A stretch of DNA of 64,000 nt. Source: Tateyamaria omphalii. GTDB taxonomy: Bacteria > Pseudomonadota > Alphaproteobacteria > Rhodobacterales > Rhodobacteraceae. Each line of letters begins with the position of its first letter. The stretch's first letter is position 1. Positions 1 through 9,163 of this stretch are shown here, in pieces. Made by a program: the position numbers and the translations under genes. The stretch is from positions 2,604,001 through 2,668,000 of the forward strand of contig NZ_CP019312.1 of assembly GCF_001969365.1 (NCBI RefSeq), read 5' to 3'. The notes under the pieces were generated by a model. The model was given only the letters and a program-made list of their open reading frames with translations, did no database searches and was not told where the DNA came from.

Positions 1-1
1 G

Positions 2-598
2 GTCACGGCCATCGACCGAAACAAAACCTGGACCGTCCGTTGCGGTAACGAGGTGTTAACCGCCGACCTGCTGGTCAACGCCGCAGGCGCCTGGGCCGAC
101 CAGATCGCCGCCCTTGCCGGCGTCGATCCTATGGGCATCACCCCCCACCGCCGCTCCATGGCCCGCCTGCCCGCACCGGGCCACCAAGCCATTGAAAACT
201 GGCCCATATTCTTCGGCGTGGGCGAGACGTGGTACGCCAAACCCGACGCCGGAAAGCTGCTCGTCTCCCCTGCCGACGAAGACGCGGTAGACCCCCACGA
301 CGCCTGGGCCGACGACATGGTGCTGGCCGAAGGGCTCGACCGCTACGCGCAGCACGTGACCGTACCCGTGACACGGGTCGAAACCTCCTGGGCTGGCCTG
401 CGCAGCTTCGCCCCCGACCGCTGCCTGGTGCTGGGCCGCGACGTGCAAGTCCCTGATTTCATTTGGTGCGCGGGCCAGGGCGGCTATGGCTTCCAGACGG
501 CGCCCGCCGCCAGTCAACTCCTCGCCGACCTCGTCCTCGGCCGCCCCCCGCAGATCGACGCGAGCACCGTCACTTCCCTGTCGCCAGCCCGCTTCTGA
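2..598 (+). CDS. FAD-dependent oxidoreductase, DadA-like (C-terminal part)
   Basis: The reading frame is open from the left edge of the window to a TGA at 596-598, so this is the C-terminal part of a longer gene. The sequence resembles the DAO family (glycine/D-amino-acid oxidase or dehydrogenase): 'VNAAGAWAD' near the start is typical of the FAD-binding segment, and 'CAGQGGYGFQTAP' close to the C-terminus is the conserved glycine-rich FAD-contacting loop. It probably oxidises an amine or D-amino acid, but the substrate cannot be read from this fragment. An internal ATG at 53 is not a credible start because homologous-looking sequence lies before it. Confidence 0.85.
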   Translation, partial: VTAIDRNKTWTVRCGNEVLTADLLVNAAGAWADQIAALAGVDPMGITPHRRSMARLPAPGHQAIENWPIFFGVGETWYAKPDAGKLLVSPADEDAVDPHDAWADDMVLAEGLDRYAQHVTVPVTRVETSWAGLRSFAPDRCLVLGRDVQVPDFIWCAGQGGYGFQTAPAASQLLADLVLGRPPQIDASTVTSLSPARF

Positions 599-615
599 CC
601 CGCTAGGCTCGCCCC

Positions 616-1386
616 ATGTTGATACGCTATTTGATGCTGACCGCGCTGGTCATTTTAACCGCTTGCGGCGCTCCCGCCCCTGCCCCCTTCACAGGCCCCA
701 TGGTCATCGGCGATACCGACCCGGTCCGATTTTCTGGCCGCCAACCAACCACTTACCCGGTCCAGGGCATGGACGCCGCCCGCTTCCAGACCTCCGTCGA
801 TTGGGAACGGGCCAAGGCCGTGGGCATAGACTTCGTGTTCCTGAAAGCCACCGAAGGCGGTGACCTCCTCGACCCCGCCTTCGAGGATCACTGGCGCGGC
901 GCGGGCCGCGCAGGCATCAAGCGCGGCGCCTACCATTTCTACTATTTCTGCACGCCTCCGGAAGTGCAGGCCCAGTTCTTCATCCGCACCGCCCCCAAGA
1001 CACGCGGCAGCCTGCCGCCGGTGCTGGACATGGAATGGAACCCCTTCTCCCCCACCTGCCAGCGCCGCCCCGACGCGGCCACGGTGCAGGACGAAATGCG
1101 CCGCTGGCTAGACCTCGTAACGGCCCATTACGGCCAACGCCCGATCATCTACACCACACCGGGCTTTTACGAGGATGCCGCGCTAAACACCTTCAAAGGC
1201 TACGAATTCTGGCTCCGCACCACGGCCAAAACCCCGGCACAAGCCTATCCTGGCCAGCCTTGGCGCTTCTGGCAATACACAGCCACGGGCACCCTGCCCA
1301 ACACGGTAGGATCGGTGGACATCAACGCCTTCAACGGCACGACTGGCGATTGGGAGGCTTGGCTGGATCGCAGAACGATCCGCTAA
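616..1386 (+). CDS. GH25 family lysozyme-like lipoprotein
   Basis: A 256-residue protein with a lipoprotein signal peptide; the lipobox LTAC puts the lipidated cysteine at residue 17. The remainder matches glycoside hydrolase family 25 (Cellosyl/lysozyme): 'QGMD' around residue 50, 'FLKATEGG' around 75-82, and the 'LDMEW' strand with the DxE acidic pair (D138, E140), E140 being the expected catalytic acid. It should cleave the peptidoglycan glycan backbone from the periplasmic face of a membrane. It starts 17 bp after the upstream oxidase and is convergent with the demethylase gene that follows. Confidence 0.85.
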   Translation: MLIRYLMLTALVILTACGAPAPAPFTGPMVIGDTDPVRFSGRQPTTYPVQGMDAARFQTSVDWERAKAVGIDFVFLKATEGGDLLDPAFEDHWRGAGRAGIKRGAYHFYYFCTPPEVQAQFFIRTAPKTRGSLPPVLDMEWNPFSPTCQRRPDAATVQDEMRRWLDLVTAHYGQRPIIYTTPGFYEDAALNTFKGYEFWLRTTAKTPAQAYPGQPWRFWQYTATGTLPNTVGSVDINAFNGTTGDWEAWLDRRTIR

Positions 1387-1404
1387 TCTACCACCTTCTT
1401 CTCT

Positions 1405-1447
1405 TGGAAAATACGGCGGGGGGTCTGGGGGGCTGGCCCCCCAGTCG
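1405..1447. repeat. GGGGCTGGCCCC-type palindromic element between convergent genes
   Basis: A perfect stem (CTGGGGGG / CCCCCCAG, 1425-1444) with a 4-nt loop, preceded by an AT-rich 'GGAAAATACGG' stretch. It sits between the stop of the GH25 gene and the stop of the demethylase gene and may act as a bidirectional terminator. A diverged copy (GAAAAT..CCGAGGG..GGGGGCTGGCCC) is at 4098-4134. Confidence 0.6.
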
Positions 1448-1479
1448 GTCGCCGCAGCACCAGCGCGGCGAAACCGCTC

Positions 1480-3981
1480 CTACCCGTCCTTGCGGATCAC
1501 CTCGTTCTTTGGGTCATAGGGGCTGTCCTCAACCACCTCGGCATCCCAAAGCTGATCAAACATCCTGACGTTCAACCGTGTCCCCGGCACCGCCAGATCC
1601 GGCGTGACATACCCCATCCCAATCGACTTCCCGAAGGCCACGGAATAGCCACCGGAGGTCAAACGGCCCACGCGCGTTTCGCCATCATAAAGCGCCTCGC
1701 GCCCCCAGGGATCGGCATCGTTCGGCCCGTCAATCAGCAGGGTGACACATTTCGAACGCACCCCGATCTTCTCCATCGCAGCCTTGCCATGGAAGTTCTT
1801 GGACAGGTCCACAAACCGCGGCAAATCCGCCTCGATCGGCGTTGCATCGCGCCCCAACTCCGTCCCAAAGGCGCGATAGCTCTTCTCCTGCCGCAGCCAG
1901 TTCTGCGCCCGCGCGCCAACCAGCTTCATGCCGTGCTTTTCACCGGCAGCAACCAGTTGATCCCACAGGTAATTCTGCATCTCGATGGGGTGGTGCAACT
2001 CCCATCCCAACTCACCGGTATAGGCCACGCGGATGGCGCGCACCGGACACATACCCAGCTCGATATCGCGGTAGCTGAGCCACGGGAACCGCTTGTTCGA
2101 CAGGACCGTCGACGGATCGGCATCCTTCACCAACTCGTTGAGAACATCCCGTGATTTCGGCCCAGCGATGGCAAAGACACCCCACCGGGTTGTCACATCC
2201 TCTTCGTTGATGCGCCCGAACTCGGCCTCTTTCTCCATGATCGCCTTGTAAAGGTAATCCTGATCATAGGCATGCCAGGCCCCGGCGGACACGAGGTAGT
2301 AATCATTCTCGGCCAACCGCACGATCGTGTACTCGGTGCGCGTGGTCCCCGCCGCGGTAAGCGCATAAGTCAGGTTAATGCGGCCCACCTTTGGCAGCTT
2401 GTTGGTGGTGAACCAATCCAAAAATGCCGTCGCCCCAGGCCCCGAAATCCGGTGCTTGGTAAAGGCCGTCGCGTCGATCAGGCCCACGCCCTCGCGCACC
2501 GCCTTGGCTTCCTCGACCGCGTATTGCCACCATCCGCCCCGGCGGAACGACCGCGCGTCATGGTCAAAGCTGTCGGGCGCATCCAACGGCCCGTAATAAT
2601 TGGGCCGCTCGAACCCGTTCACGCAGCCAAACTGCGCGCCCGCCGCCTTCTGCCGGTCATAGGCGGGGCCGGTGCGCAGGGGGCGGCAGGCCTCCCGCTC
2701 CTCGTCCGGATGGTGCAGGATATAGACGTGCTCGTAGCATTCCTCATTCTTGCGCGCCGCATACTCGGTCGTAATCCAGTCGCCATAGCGCTTGGGATCA
2801 AGCGAGGCCATGTCGATCTCCGCCTCGCCCTCGACCATCATCTGGGCCAGGTAGTATCCCGTGCCGCCCGCGGCGGTGATGCCGAACGAAAACCCTTCCG
2901 CCAGCCACATGTTGTCCAACCCGGGTGCAGGACCAACCAAAGGATTGCCATCGGGCGTGTAACAGATCGGTCCGTTGAAATCGTCCTTCAGGCCCGAGGT
3001 CTCGCAGGACGGAACCCGGTGGATCATCGCCATGTACTGCTCCTCGATCCGCTCCAGATCAAGCTGGAACAGATCGGCACGGAAGCTGTCCGGCACTCCA
3101 TGTTCAAACCGCGCAGGCGCGCCGTGCTCGTAGACACCCAGGATCCAGCCGCCCCGCTCTTCGCGGACGTAAGACTGCGCGTCAGCATCCCGGATCACCG
3201 GGTGTTCGCCATTGCCGTCGGCCCGGAACTTGACCAGCTCAGGGTCCTGTTCCATCACGATAAACTGATGCTCCACCGGGATCGCGGGCATCTTGATGCC
3301 CAGCATCTTTGCCGTGCGCTGCGCGTGATTGCCCGAGGCCGTCACAACATGTTCAGCGGTGATCACGATCTGCTCGTCCGAGGGCACAAGGTTGCCGCCC
3401 TTCTCCACCATCTTGGTGGCGGTGACCTCCCACGCCTCGCCCGTCCAGTTGAACGCATCGGCCTGCCATTTCCGCTCGATCATCACCCCACGCTGGCGCG
3501 CGCCCTTGGCCATCGCCATGGTCACATCGGCTGGGTTAATATAGCCGTCCGTCTGGTGATAAAGGGCCCCTTTCAGATCCTCGGTCCGGATCAGCGGCCA
3601 CTTTGCCTTGATCTGTTCCGGCGTCATGAATTCGTATGGCACGCCGCAGGTCTCGGCGGTGGAGGCATAGAGCATGTACTCGTCCATCCGCGCATCCGTC
3701 TGCGCCATGCGCAGGTTGCCCACAACGGCAAAACCCGCGTTCAGCCCGGTCTCTTCTTCCAGCGTTTTGTAGAACCTGATGGAATAGTCGTGAATATGGG
3801 TCGTCGCATAGGACATGTTGAAATAAGGCAAGAGACCCGCCGCGTGCCAGGTCGAGCCTGAGGTCAACTCGTCCCGCTCCAGCAACATCACATCGTCCCA
3901 GCCAGCGCGGGCCAGGTGATATGCAATCGACGTGCCAACAGCACCGCCGCCGACCACAAGTGCTTTCACATGAGTTTTCAT
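1480..3981 (-). CDS. Dimethylglycine/sarcosine dehydrogenase-like FAD enzyme with GcvT domain
   Basis: A protein of about 833 residues. An N-terminal DAO domain carries the Rossmann motif 'VVGGGAVGTSIAYHLARAG' at residues 10-28, followed by 'GSTWHAAGLLP', typical of dimethylglycine and sarcosine dehydrogenases. The C-terminal half is a folate-binding aminomethyltransferase (GcvT) module ('TGELGWELHHP', 'GARAQNWLRQEKSYRAFGTEL'). Known relatives demethylate N-methylated glycines and pass the one-carbon unit to tetrahydrofolate. The ATG at 3981 is chosen because an AGGGAGT Shine-Dalgarno lies 8 nt upstream; an in-frame ATG 18 nt earlier lacks one. The exact substrate is uncertain. Confidence 0.9.
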   Translation of the reverse strand: MKTHVKALVVGGGAVGTSIAYHLARAGWDDVMLLERDELTSGSTWHAAGLLPYFNMSYATTHIHDYSIRFYKTLEEETGLNAGFAVVGNLRMAQTDARMDEYMLYASTAETCGVPYEFMTPEQIKAKWPLIRTEDLKGALYHQTDGYINPADVTMAMAKGARQRGVMIERKWQADAFNWTGEAWEVTATKMVEKGGNLVPSDEQIVITAEHVVTASGNHAQRTAKMLGIKMPAIPVEHQFIVMEQDPELVKFRADGNGEHPVIRDADAQSYVREERGGWILGVYEHGAPARFEHGVPDSFRADLFQLDLERIEEQYMAMIHRVPSCETSGLKDDFNGPICYTPDGNPLVGPAPGLDNMWLAEGFSFGITAAGGTGYYLAQMMVEGEAEIDMASLDPKRYGDWITTEYAARKNEECYEHVYILHHPDEEREACRPLRTGPAYDRQKAAGAQFGCVNGFERPNYYGPLDAPDSFDHDARSFRRGGWWQYAVEEAKAVREGVGLIDATAFTKHRISGPGATAFLDWFTTNKLPKVGRINLTYALTAAGTTRTEYTIVRLAENDYYLVSAGAWHAYDQDYLYKAIMEKEAEFGRINEEDVTTRWGVFAIAGPKSRDVLNELVKDADPSTVLSNKRFPWLSYRDIELGMCPVRAIRVAYTGELGWELHHPIEMQNYLWDQLVAAGEKHGMKLVGARAQNWLRQEKSYRAFGTELGRDATPIEADLPRFVDLSKNFHGKAAMEKIGVRSKCVTLLIDGPNDADPWGREALYDGETRVGRLTSGGYSVAFGKSIGMGYVTPDLAVPGTRLNVRMFDQLWDAEVVEDSPYDPKNEVIRKDG

Positions 3982-4097
3982 GTCCCGACTCCCTCGCATA
4001 CTGTCTCTGCCCTTCTAGGCAAAGCACGCGCAACCCGCGCCAGCAAGCCGACCGGTCACAGCAGAAAAACGACGCCTCTGACCGGGTCCACTCCTCT

Positions 4098-4134
4098 CTG
4101 TTTCCGAAAATCCCGAGGGTTTGGGGGCTGGCCC
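4098..4134. repeat. Second copy of the GGGGGCTGGCCC element
   Basis: The stretch CGAAAATCCCGAGGG followed by TTTGGGGGCTGGCCCAC resembles the element at 1405-1447, though its stem is weaker. It lies in the 190-bp gap between the demethylase start and the end of the Spondin_N gene. Function unknown. Confidence 0.45.
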
Positions 4135-4172
4135 ACAGTAAAGCCGTGTCGTCGCGGTACGCGTCCTGTGGA

Positions 4173-4805
4173 TCAAGGCAGGCGCGTAAACGTGGCTTCA
4201 CCAACGGGGCGCAAACCATCTTCTTTCAAAAAATCGGGATGAGTCAGCAAGCGAATGGACTGGCGCGGCTGGGTGTCGATGTTTGGACCCGTGTAGTTCG
4301 GTCCGCTGTCGGCCCCGGCGTCCCAGGGCCAAAGGACGACGGTGATATCGTCACGCCACACATTGCCGTCCCGTACATGCACGCCGTTCACGCCTGAAAA
4401 CCAGTCTGGGCTTGGGGCCAGCATGGTGACAAAAGAGATGTAATCTTGCATTTCATCGACAGTCAATTCGAACGAAAATGCGCCCGGGCTTGCGATCCCC
4501 GGCACCAGCAAATGTTCACCGACCCGACCTCGCCTGCGCCCTTCGGCAAGTTCGGCTTCTAGAACATTGACCCGCCCGTTTGTCGCCACCAACGCCACTC
4601 CACTCGACGCGGTGTCGCCGTCGCGAAACAGGCTATAGCGCGATGAATGGGCAAAAGCGATCAGCCTGCTCCAGTGGGCATCAAGGTCGGGCGCAGACCA
4701 GGTCAAGCTGACATCGACCCGGTAGCGTGCGGTTTCCTGCGCTGCGGCCAGTCCAGCCGCAACCAGCAAGACACCGAATATCAGACCCCTAGCGACGCGG
4801 ACCAA
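4173..4805 (-). CDS. Secreted Spondin_N domain protein
   Basis: A 210-residue exported protein with a signal peptide at about residues 1-22 ending in 'GLAAAQ'. The rest matches the Spondin_N domain: 'TWSAPD..HWSRLIAFAHSS', 'ASSGVALVATNG', the hallmark 'MLAPSPDWFSGV' (128-139) and 'DAGADSGPNY' (162-171). In bacteria this domain occurs on secreted or surface proteins of largely unknown role. The start is a TTG overlapping the last 17 bp of the upstream FAD oxidase gene; the Shine-Dalgarno is weak, so coupling to the upstream gene is likely. No downstream in-frame ATG would keep the signal peptide. Confidence 0.8.
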   Translation of the reverse strand: MVRVARGLIFGVLLVAAGLAAAQETARYRVDVSLTWSAPDLDAHWSRLIAFAHSSRYSLFRDGDTASSGVALVATNGRVNVLEAELAEGRRRGRVGEHLLVPGIASPGAFSFELTVDEMQDYISFVTMLAPSPDWFSGVNGVHVRDGNVWRDDITVVLWPWDAGADSGPNYTGPNIDTQPRQSIRLLTHPDFLKEDGLRPVGEATFTRLP

Positions 4806-6198
4806 AAATTTTGCCCGGGTTCATGATGTTCAATGGATCAAGCGCGGTCTTGATGGCCGCCATGTATTCAACGGTGGGTCCCAGTTCCTTGATCAGATAA
4901 GGCATCTTTCCTTGCCCGATCCCATGCTCGCCGGTGCAGGTGCCATCCATGCGGATGGCTTCATCAGCGAGATATGCAGTGAACTCTTCGGCCCTACGCA
5001 CTTCATCATCGTTGTCCATATCAATCAGGACGAGCGAGTGGAAATTCCCGTCACCGACATGGCCAACAATGGGGGCGAGCAGGTCCAGCTCGGCCGCCTT
5101 GGCCTGCGCGCCTGTCACCGCTTCGGCCAGCCGCGAGATGGGCACACAGACATCGGTCGAAATGCCCTGCGCACCGGGGCGCAATTGCAGCGTCGCCCAA
5201 TAAAGATCATGCCGCGCCTTCCACAGCTTGTTGCGCTCTTCCGCGGTGGCGGTGGCTGCGAAATCCGTGCCTCCCACATCTTCGGCGATGGACCCGAACA
5301 TCTCTGCCTGTTCGATCACAGCGCTGTCCGAGCCATGGAATTCCAACAGCAAGAGCGGCGTCTCGGGCAGGTCAAGCCCGGCATAGGCGTTGGCTGCTCT
5401 GACGTTCAATTCATCCATCAACTCGATCCGCGCGACCGGAATGCCGTACTGGATCGTCGTCATCACCGCCTGACAGGCCGCGTCGATAGACGGAAAGGAC
5501 ATGCGCGCCGCCGAAATGGCCTCGGGAATGCCCTGCAGCTTCAGCGTGATCTCAGTGATCAGGCCCAGCGTGCCCTCTGACCCGATCAAAAGCCGCGTCA
5601 TGTCGTACCCGGCAGAGGTCTTCTTGGCCCGCTGCGCTGTGCGGATGATGCGCCCATCGGCCATCACCGCCTCAAGGCTCAGGACATTGTCCTTCATCGT
5701 GCCATAGCGCACCGCATTGGTGCCCGACGCGCGGGTGGAGGCCATACCGCCCAGTGACGCATTTGCCCCTGGGTCGATGGGAAAGAACAGGCCCCTGTCG
5801 CGCAAGTAAGTGTTCAACTGCTCGCGCGTGACACCGGGTTGCACGACGCAGTCCAGGTCTTCGGCGTTGACGGCGAGGATCTTGTCCATCTGCGTCAGAT
5901 CCACGGAAATACCACCCGCAGGCGCGTTCACGTGCCCTTCAAGCGATGTACCGGTCCCGAACGGTATTACCGGCACCTCGTGGGTCGCGCACACCTTGAC
6001 GATGCCCGACACCTCTTTGGTCGAGGCGGGGAAAACAACAGCGTCGGGCGCCTGCGCACGGATCCATGTGGTCGTGTGGGCGTGCTGGTCCCGCATCGCT
6101 TGCCCGGTGTGGAACCGGTCGCCGAACTGCTGCTTGAGGATCCCGAGCGCGGTCGCGATCCCCTCTTCGTTGCGTGGCAGATCCATCGCCTGCGGCAT
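4789..6198 (-). CDS. FAD-linked oxidase, GlcD / D-lactate dehydrogenase-like
   Basis: A 469-residue enzyme with an N-terminal FAD_binding_4 (PCMH-type) domain ('FPASTKEVSGIVKVC', 'PFGTGTSLEGH', 'DPGANASLGGMASTRASGTNAVRYG') and a C-terminal FAD-oxidase_C domain ('IVGHVGDGNFHSLVLID', 'CTGEHGIGQGK'). This architecture oxidises D-2-hydroxy acids such as D-lactate or glycolate. A GGGAGG Shine-Dalgarno 7 nt before the ATG fixes the start. It follows the frameshifted ggt gene by 27 bp and a 2-hydroxyacid dehydrogenase further upstream, which fits hydroxy-acid metabolism. Substrate uncertain. Confidence 0.9.
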   Translation of the reverse strand: MPQAMDLPRNEEGIATALGILKQQFGDRFHTGQAMRDQHAHTTTWIRAQAPDAVVFPASTKEVSGIVKVCATHEVPVIPFGTGTSLEGHVNAPAGGISVDLTQMDKILAVNAEDLDCVVQPGVTREQLNTYLRDRGLFFPIDPGANASLGGMASTRASGTNAVRYGTMKDNVLSLEAVMADGRIIRTAQRAKKTSAGYDMTRLLIGSEGTLGLITEITLKLQGIPEAISAARMSFPSIDAACQAVMTTIQYGIPVARIELMDELNVRAANAYAGLDLPETPLLLLEFHGSDSAVIEQAEMFGSIAEDVGGTDFAATATAEERNKLWKARHDLYWATLQLRPGAQGISTDVCVPISRLAEAVTGAQAKAAELDLLAPIVGHVGDGNFHSLVLIDMDNDDEVRRAEEFTAYLADEAIRMDGTCTGEHGIGQGKMPYLIKELGPTVEYMAAIKTALDPLNIMNPGKIFGPRR

Positions 6199-6225
6199 GC
6201 TCTTTCCTCCCTTGATGCGGTGGGG

Positions 6226-8006
6226 TCAGTCGCCCAGCGCGATCCCTTCGCGGCGCGGGTCTGCCCCGCCTTGCAGCGTCTCGCCAATCTCAATCGCATG
6301 CAGGCCCGAGTTCAACCCCCGCACGTTCACTTCAAAGCCAAGGGCTTCAAGTTGCGGGGCCAAGTCGGCGGCGGAGGTGCCCTCTTCAAAGTCATAAGTG
6401 CCGAAACGATTGACCGCATGGGGCAAACTGACCGCCTGTTGCACGTCCATGTCCCAATCCATCCACGCTATGATCGACTTGGCCGTATAGCCGATAATCC
6501 GGCTGCCGCCGGGCGAGCCGATGGCCAGCACCGGCGCGTCATCCTTCATCACGATGGTCGGCGACATCGACGACCGGGGACGCTTGCCCGGCGCCAGCGC
6601 ATTGGCGATCGGCACGCCGTCCACATGGCTGCGGAAGCTGAAGTCGGTCAGTTCGTTGTTCAAAAGGAACCCGTGCACCATGAGGCGCGAGCCAAATGCA
6701 TTTTCGATAGTCGTCGTCATGGAGGCGACGTTGCCGAAGCTGTCCACGATGGAAATGTGCGAGGTTGAAGGCAGTTCGAGGCTTTCGTCATCCGCCCAGT
6801 TGCGGCTGTGATCGAACGCAGGATTGCCCGGTGCGACCTCGGGCAAGGCCGCTTCGCCCCCAGCAAGGCGGCCCTGTCTTCGAGATATGCAGGATCAACC
6901 AGCCCAGCGGTGGGCATAGGGACGTGATCGCTGTCGGCCATGAACCGGCCCCGATCCGCAAAGGCCAAACGCGACGCATCGCCGATCAGCCGCCAGCTTT
7001 CCGGGTTTTCCGCCCCAAGTTCCGCCAGATCATAGCTGTCCAGCATCCCGAGGATCTGCCCCACGGTCAGCGCACCGGACGACGGTGGCCCCATGCCGCA
7101 GACATCGTGATCGCGATAGGTGACACAGACCGGTGGGCGTTCCTTGACCTGATAGACCGCGAGGTCAAGTTCGGACAGCACACCGGGATTGCTGGGCGCA
7201 AACTGCACCGCCGCCATGATATCCTGCGCGATCTTACCGACATAGAAGGCGTCAGCGCCCTCTGCCGCCAGCAGGCGGAGCGTGTCGGCGTAAGGTTGGT
7301 TCTTGAGGGTTGTCCCGGCAGCCAGCGGAGTGCCGCCCGGCAAAAAGTATTCTGCGGTTACGGGGAAGGTGCTGAGCCGTTCGGCATCGCCTTCGATCAT
7401 CGCGGCAAGGCGGGGCGACACCTCAAATCCGTCTTCGGCAAGGTCAATTGCGGCTTCGAACAGGCTGGACCACGCTACGCTACCCCACCGCAAATACGCC
7501 TCCTCCAGAAGAGCAGGTGTGCCCGGCGTGCCCACGGAACGGCCGCCCACAACCGCATCGAAAAAGCCCATCGGCTCGCCATCCTCGGTCTGGAACAGTT
7601 GCGGCGTTGCCGCCAGCGGTGCGGTTTCGCGCCCGTCGAGCGTGGTCAGTTCCTGCGTTTCGGCATCATACCAGACCAGAAAGGCACCACCGCCCAGGCC
7701 CGACGACTGCGGCTCGACCAGGCCGAGAACAAGCTGGACCGCAATCAACGCATCCGCAGCCGTTCCCCCCTTGGCGAGCACTTCGACCCCCGCCTGCACG
7801 GCGAGCGGGTTTGCGGCAGCCACCATGTAGGTCTCTGCCGTAACCGGCTGCCCGGCGTCTTTGGCCTCTTGAGCAGCCGCAATGGCTTCCGTCGTTGCAA
7901 CGGCAATACCGGTCGTGGATCCTTCGGGTTGGACGGCATCCGCCGCCTGCTGGGCCAGCGCGGCCCCCGCGATGAGGGTGAAGGCAACGGTCAGGGAAAA
8001 GCGCAT
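6226..8006 (-). pseudogene. ggt: Gamma-glutamyltransferase, interrupted by a one-base frameshift
   Basis: The first part (8006 to about 6860) has a signal peptide (ends GAALAQ) and a typical GGT large subunit ('NPLAVQAGVEVLAKGGTAADA', 'SSGLGGGAFLVWYD', 'GRETAP', 'GPPSSGALTVGQIL'). The second part, with 'PSTSHISIVDSFGNVASMT' and 'GSPGGSRIIGYTA', is in another frame. Adding one C to the C5 run at 6857-6861 restores a single frame of 593 codons reading ...LLGGEAALPEVAPG.... The presumed catalytic Thr (codon near 6763-6765) lies after the break, so the gene as written would give an inactive 429-residue product. Either a real mutation or a homopolymer sequencing error. A strong AAAGGAGG precedes the start. 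Confidence 0.85.
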
Positions 8007-8078
8007 TGGGTCCTCCTTTGGCGCAGGCTCGGCAGTCGGTTTGGCAATCGGAACCGGGCGAACAGGCCGCCCGGGGCG

Positions 8079-9065
8079 TCACAGCATGGACGGCACAACC
8101 TGGTCCGGGGGCCGGTGGCCGTCATCGAAGGTCTTGATATTGATAATGACTTTCTCGCCCATCTCGACCCGGCTTTCGCGGGTGGCGGAGCCCATGTGGG
8201 GCAGAAGGACAACGTTGGTCAATTCGCGCAGGCGGGGGTTCACCTCGGTCCCGTTTTCGTAGACGTCAAGGCCAGCGCCCGCGATCTCGCCCGCGCGCAG
8301 CATCCGGGTCAGCGCGTTTTCGTCAATCACCTCCCCGCGCGACGTGTTCACGATCACGGCGTCGGGTTTCATCAGCTTCAGGCGACGCGCATTCATCAGG
8401 TGAAAGGTCGACGGCGTATGCGGGCAGTTGACGCTGATCACGTCCATGCGAGCGACCATCTGGTCCAGGCTTTCCCACCAGTTGGCCTCAAGCTCTTGCT
8501 CGGTTTCGGGCCGCAGGCGACGTCGGTTGTGGTAGTGCACTTGCATCCCGAACGCCGCGGCCCGGCGGGCAACCGCCTGTCCGATCCGGCCCATCCCGAG
8601 GATGCCCAAACGCCGACCGGCGACACGGCCGCCGAGAAACGCGGTGGGCGCCCAGCCGTCCCAAGCCCCGGATTGCATGGCCGCCAGCCCTTCGGGCAAG
8701 CGGCGCGTCACGGCAAGGATCAGACCCATGGTCATGTCGGCGGTATCATCCGTCAGCACACCCGGCGTGTTCGACACCAGAATGCCGCGCTGCCGAGCGG
8801 TCGATACATCAATATTGTCTACACCTGCGCCGTAGTTGGCGATCAGTTTCAGCCGCTCGCCCGCCTGCCCGATCATCGCCCCGTCGATGGCGTCGGTGAT
8901 CGTGGGCACAAGGACATCGGCGGTTTTCATCGCTTCCACGATCTCGGACCGCGACATGGCTGCATCCTTTTCGCGCAGGGTGACATCGAACAGCTCACTC
9001 AGACGCGTTTCAACCTCGGCTGGCAACCGTCGCGTAACGACAACACTCAGACGTTCCTTTGGCAT
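8079..9065 (-). CDS. D-2-hydroxyacid dehydrogenase (glyoxylate reductase-like)
   Basis: A 328-residue NAD(P)-dependent enzyme of the D-isomer-specific 2-hydroxyacid dehydrogenase family. It shows 'NYGAGVDNIDV', the dinucleotide motif 'LGILGMGRIGQAVARRAAAFGM', 'VNTSRGEVIDENAL' with the catalytic Arg, 'AGAGLDVYENG' and 'LLPHMGSAT' with the catalytic His. Close relatives reduce glyoxylate or hydroxypyruvate. The ATG at 9065 follows GGGGAGGG. It is first in a minus-strand run with ggt, the FAD oxidase and the Spondin_N gene (gaps 72, 27 and -17 bp), suggesting an operon. Confidence 0.9.
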   Translation of the reverse strand: MPKERLSVVVTRRLPAEVETRLSELFDVTLREKDAAMSRSEIVEAMKTADVLVPTITDAIDGAMIGQAGERLKLIANYGAGVDNIDVSTARQRGILVSNTPGVLTDDTADMTMGLILAVTRRLPEGLAAMQSGAWDGWAPTAFLGGRVAGRRLGILGMGRIGQAVARRAAAFGMQVHYHNRRRLRPETEQELEANWWESLDQMVARMDVISVNCPHTPSTFHLMNARRLKLMKPDAVIVNTSRGEVIDENALTRMLRAGEIAGAGLDVYENGTEVNPRLRELTNVVLLPHMGSATRESRVEMGEKVIINIKTFDDGHRPPDQVVPSML

Positions 9066-9163
9066 TGCGCCCTCCCCGGTGCTTGGCCTTGGCCTGCGAT
9101 TTTGGCATGGTGGCGGATGTGAGCACGAGGCACAAGAACCTCGGCCATATCAAGAGGCGCGTG

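Noticed and set aside
2272..3861. 529-codon plus-strand open frame
   Set aside because: Antisense shadow of the demethylase gene, produced by GC-rich third positions; no ribosome-binding site or domain.
6765..9122. 785-codon plus-strand open frame
   Set aside because: Runs antisense across ggt and the hydroxyacid dehydrogenase; His/Arg/Gly-rich composition typical of a shadow frame.
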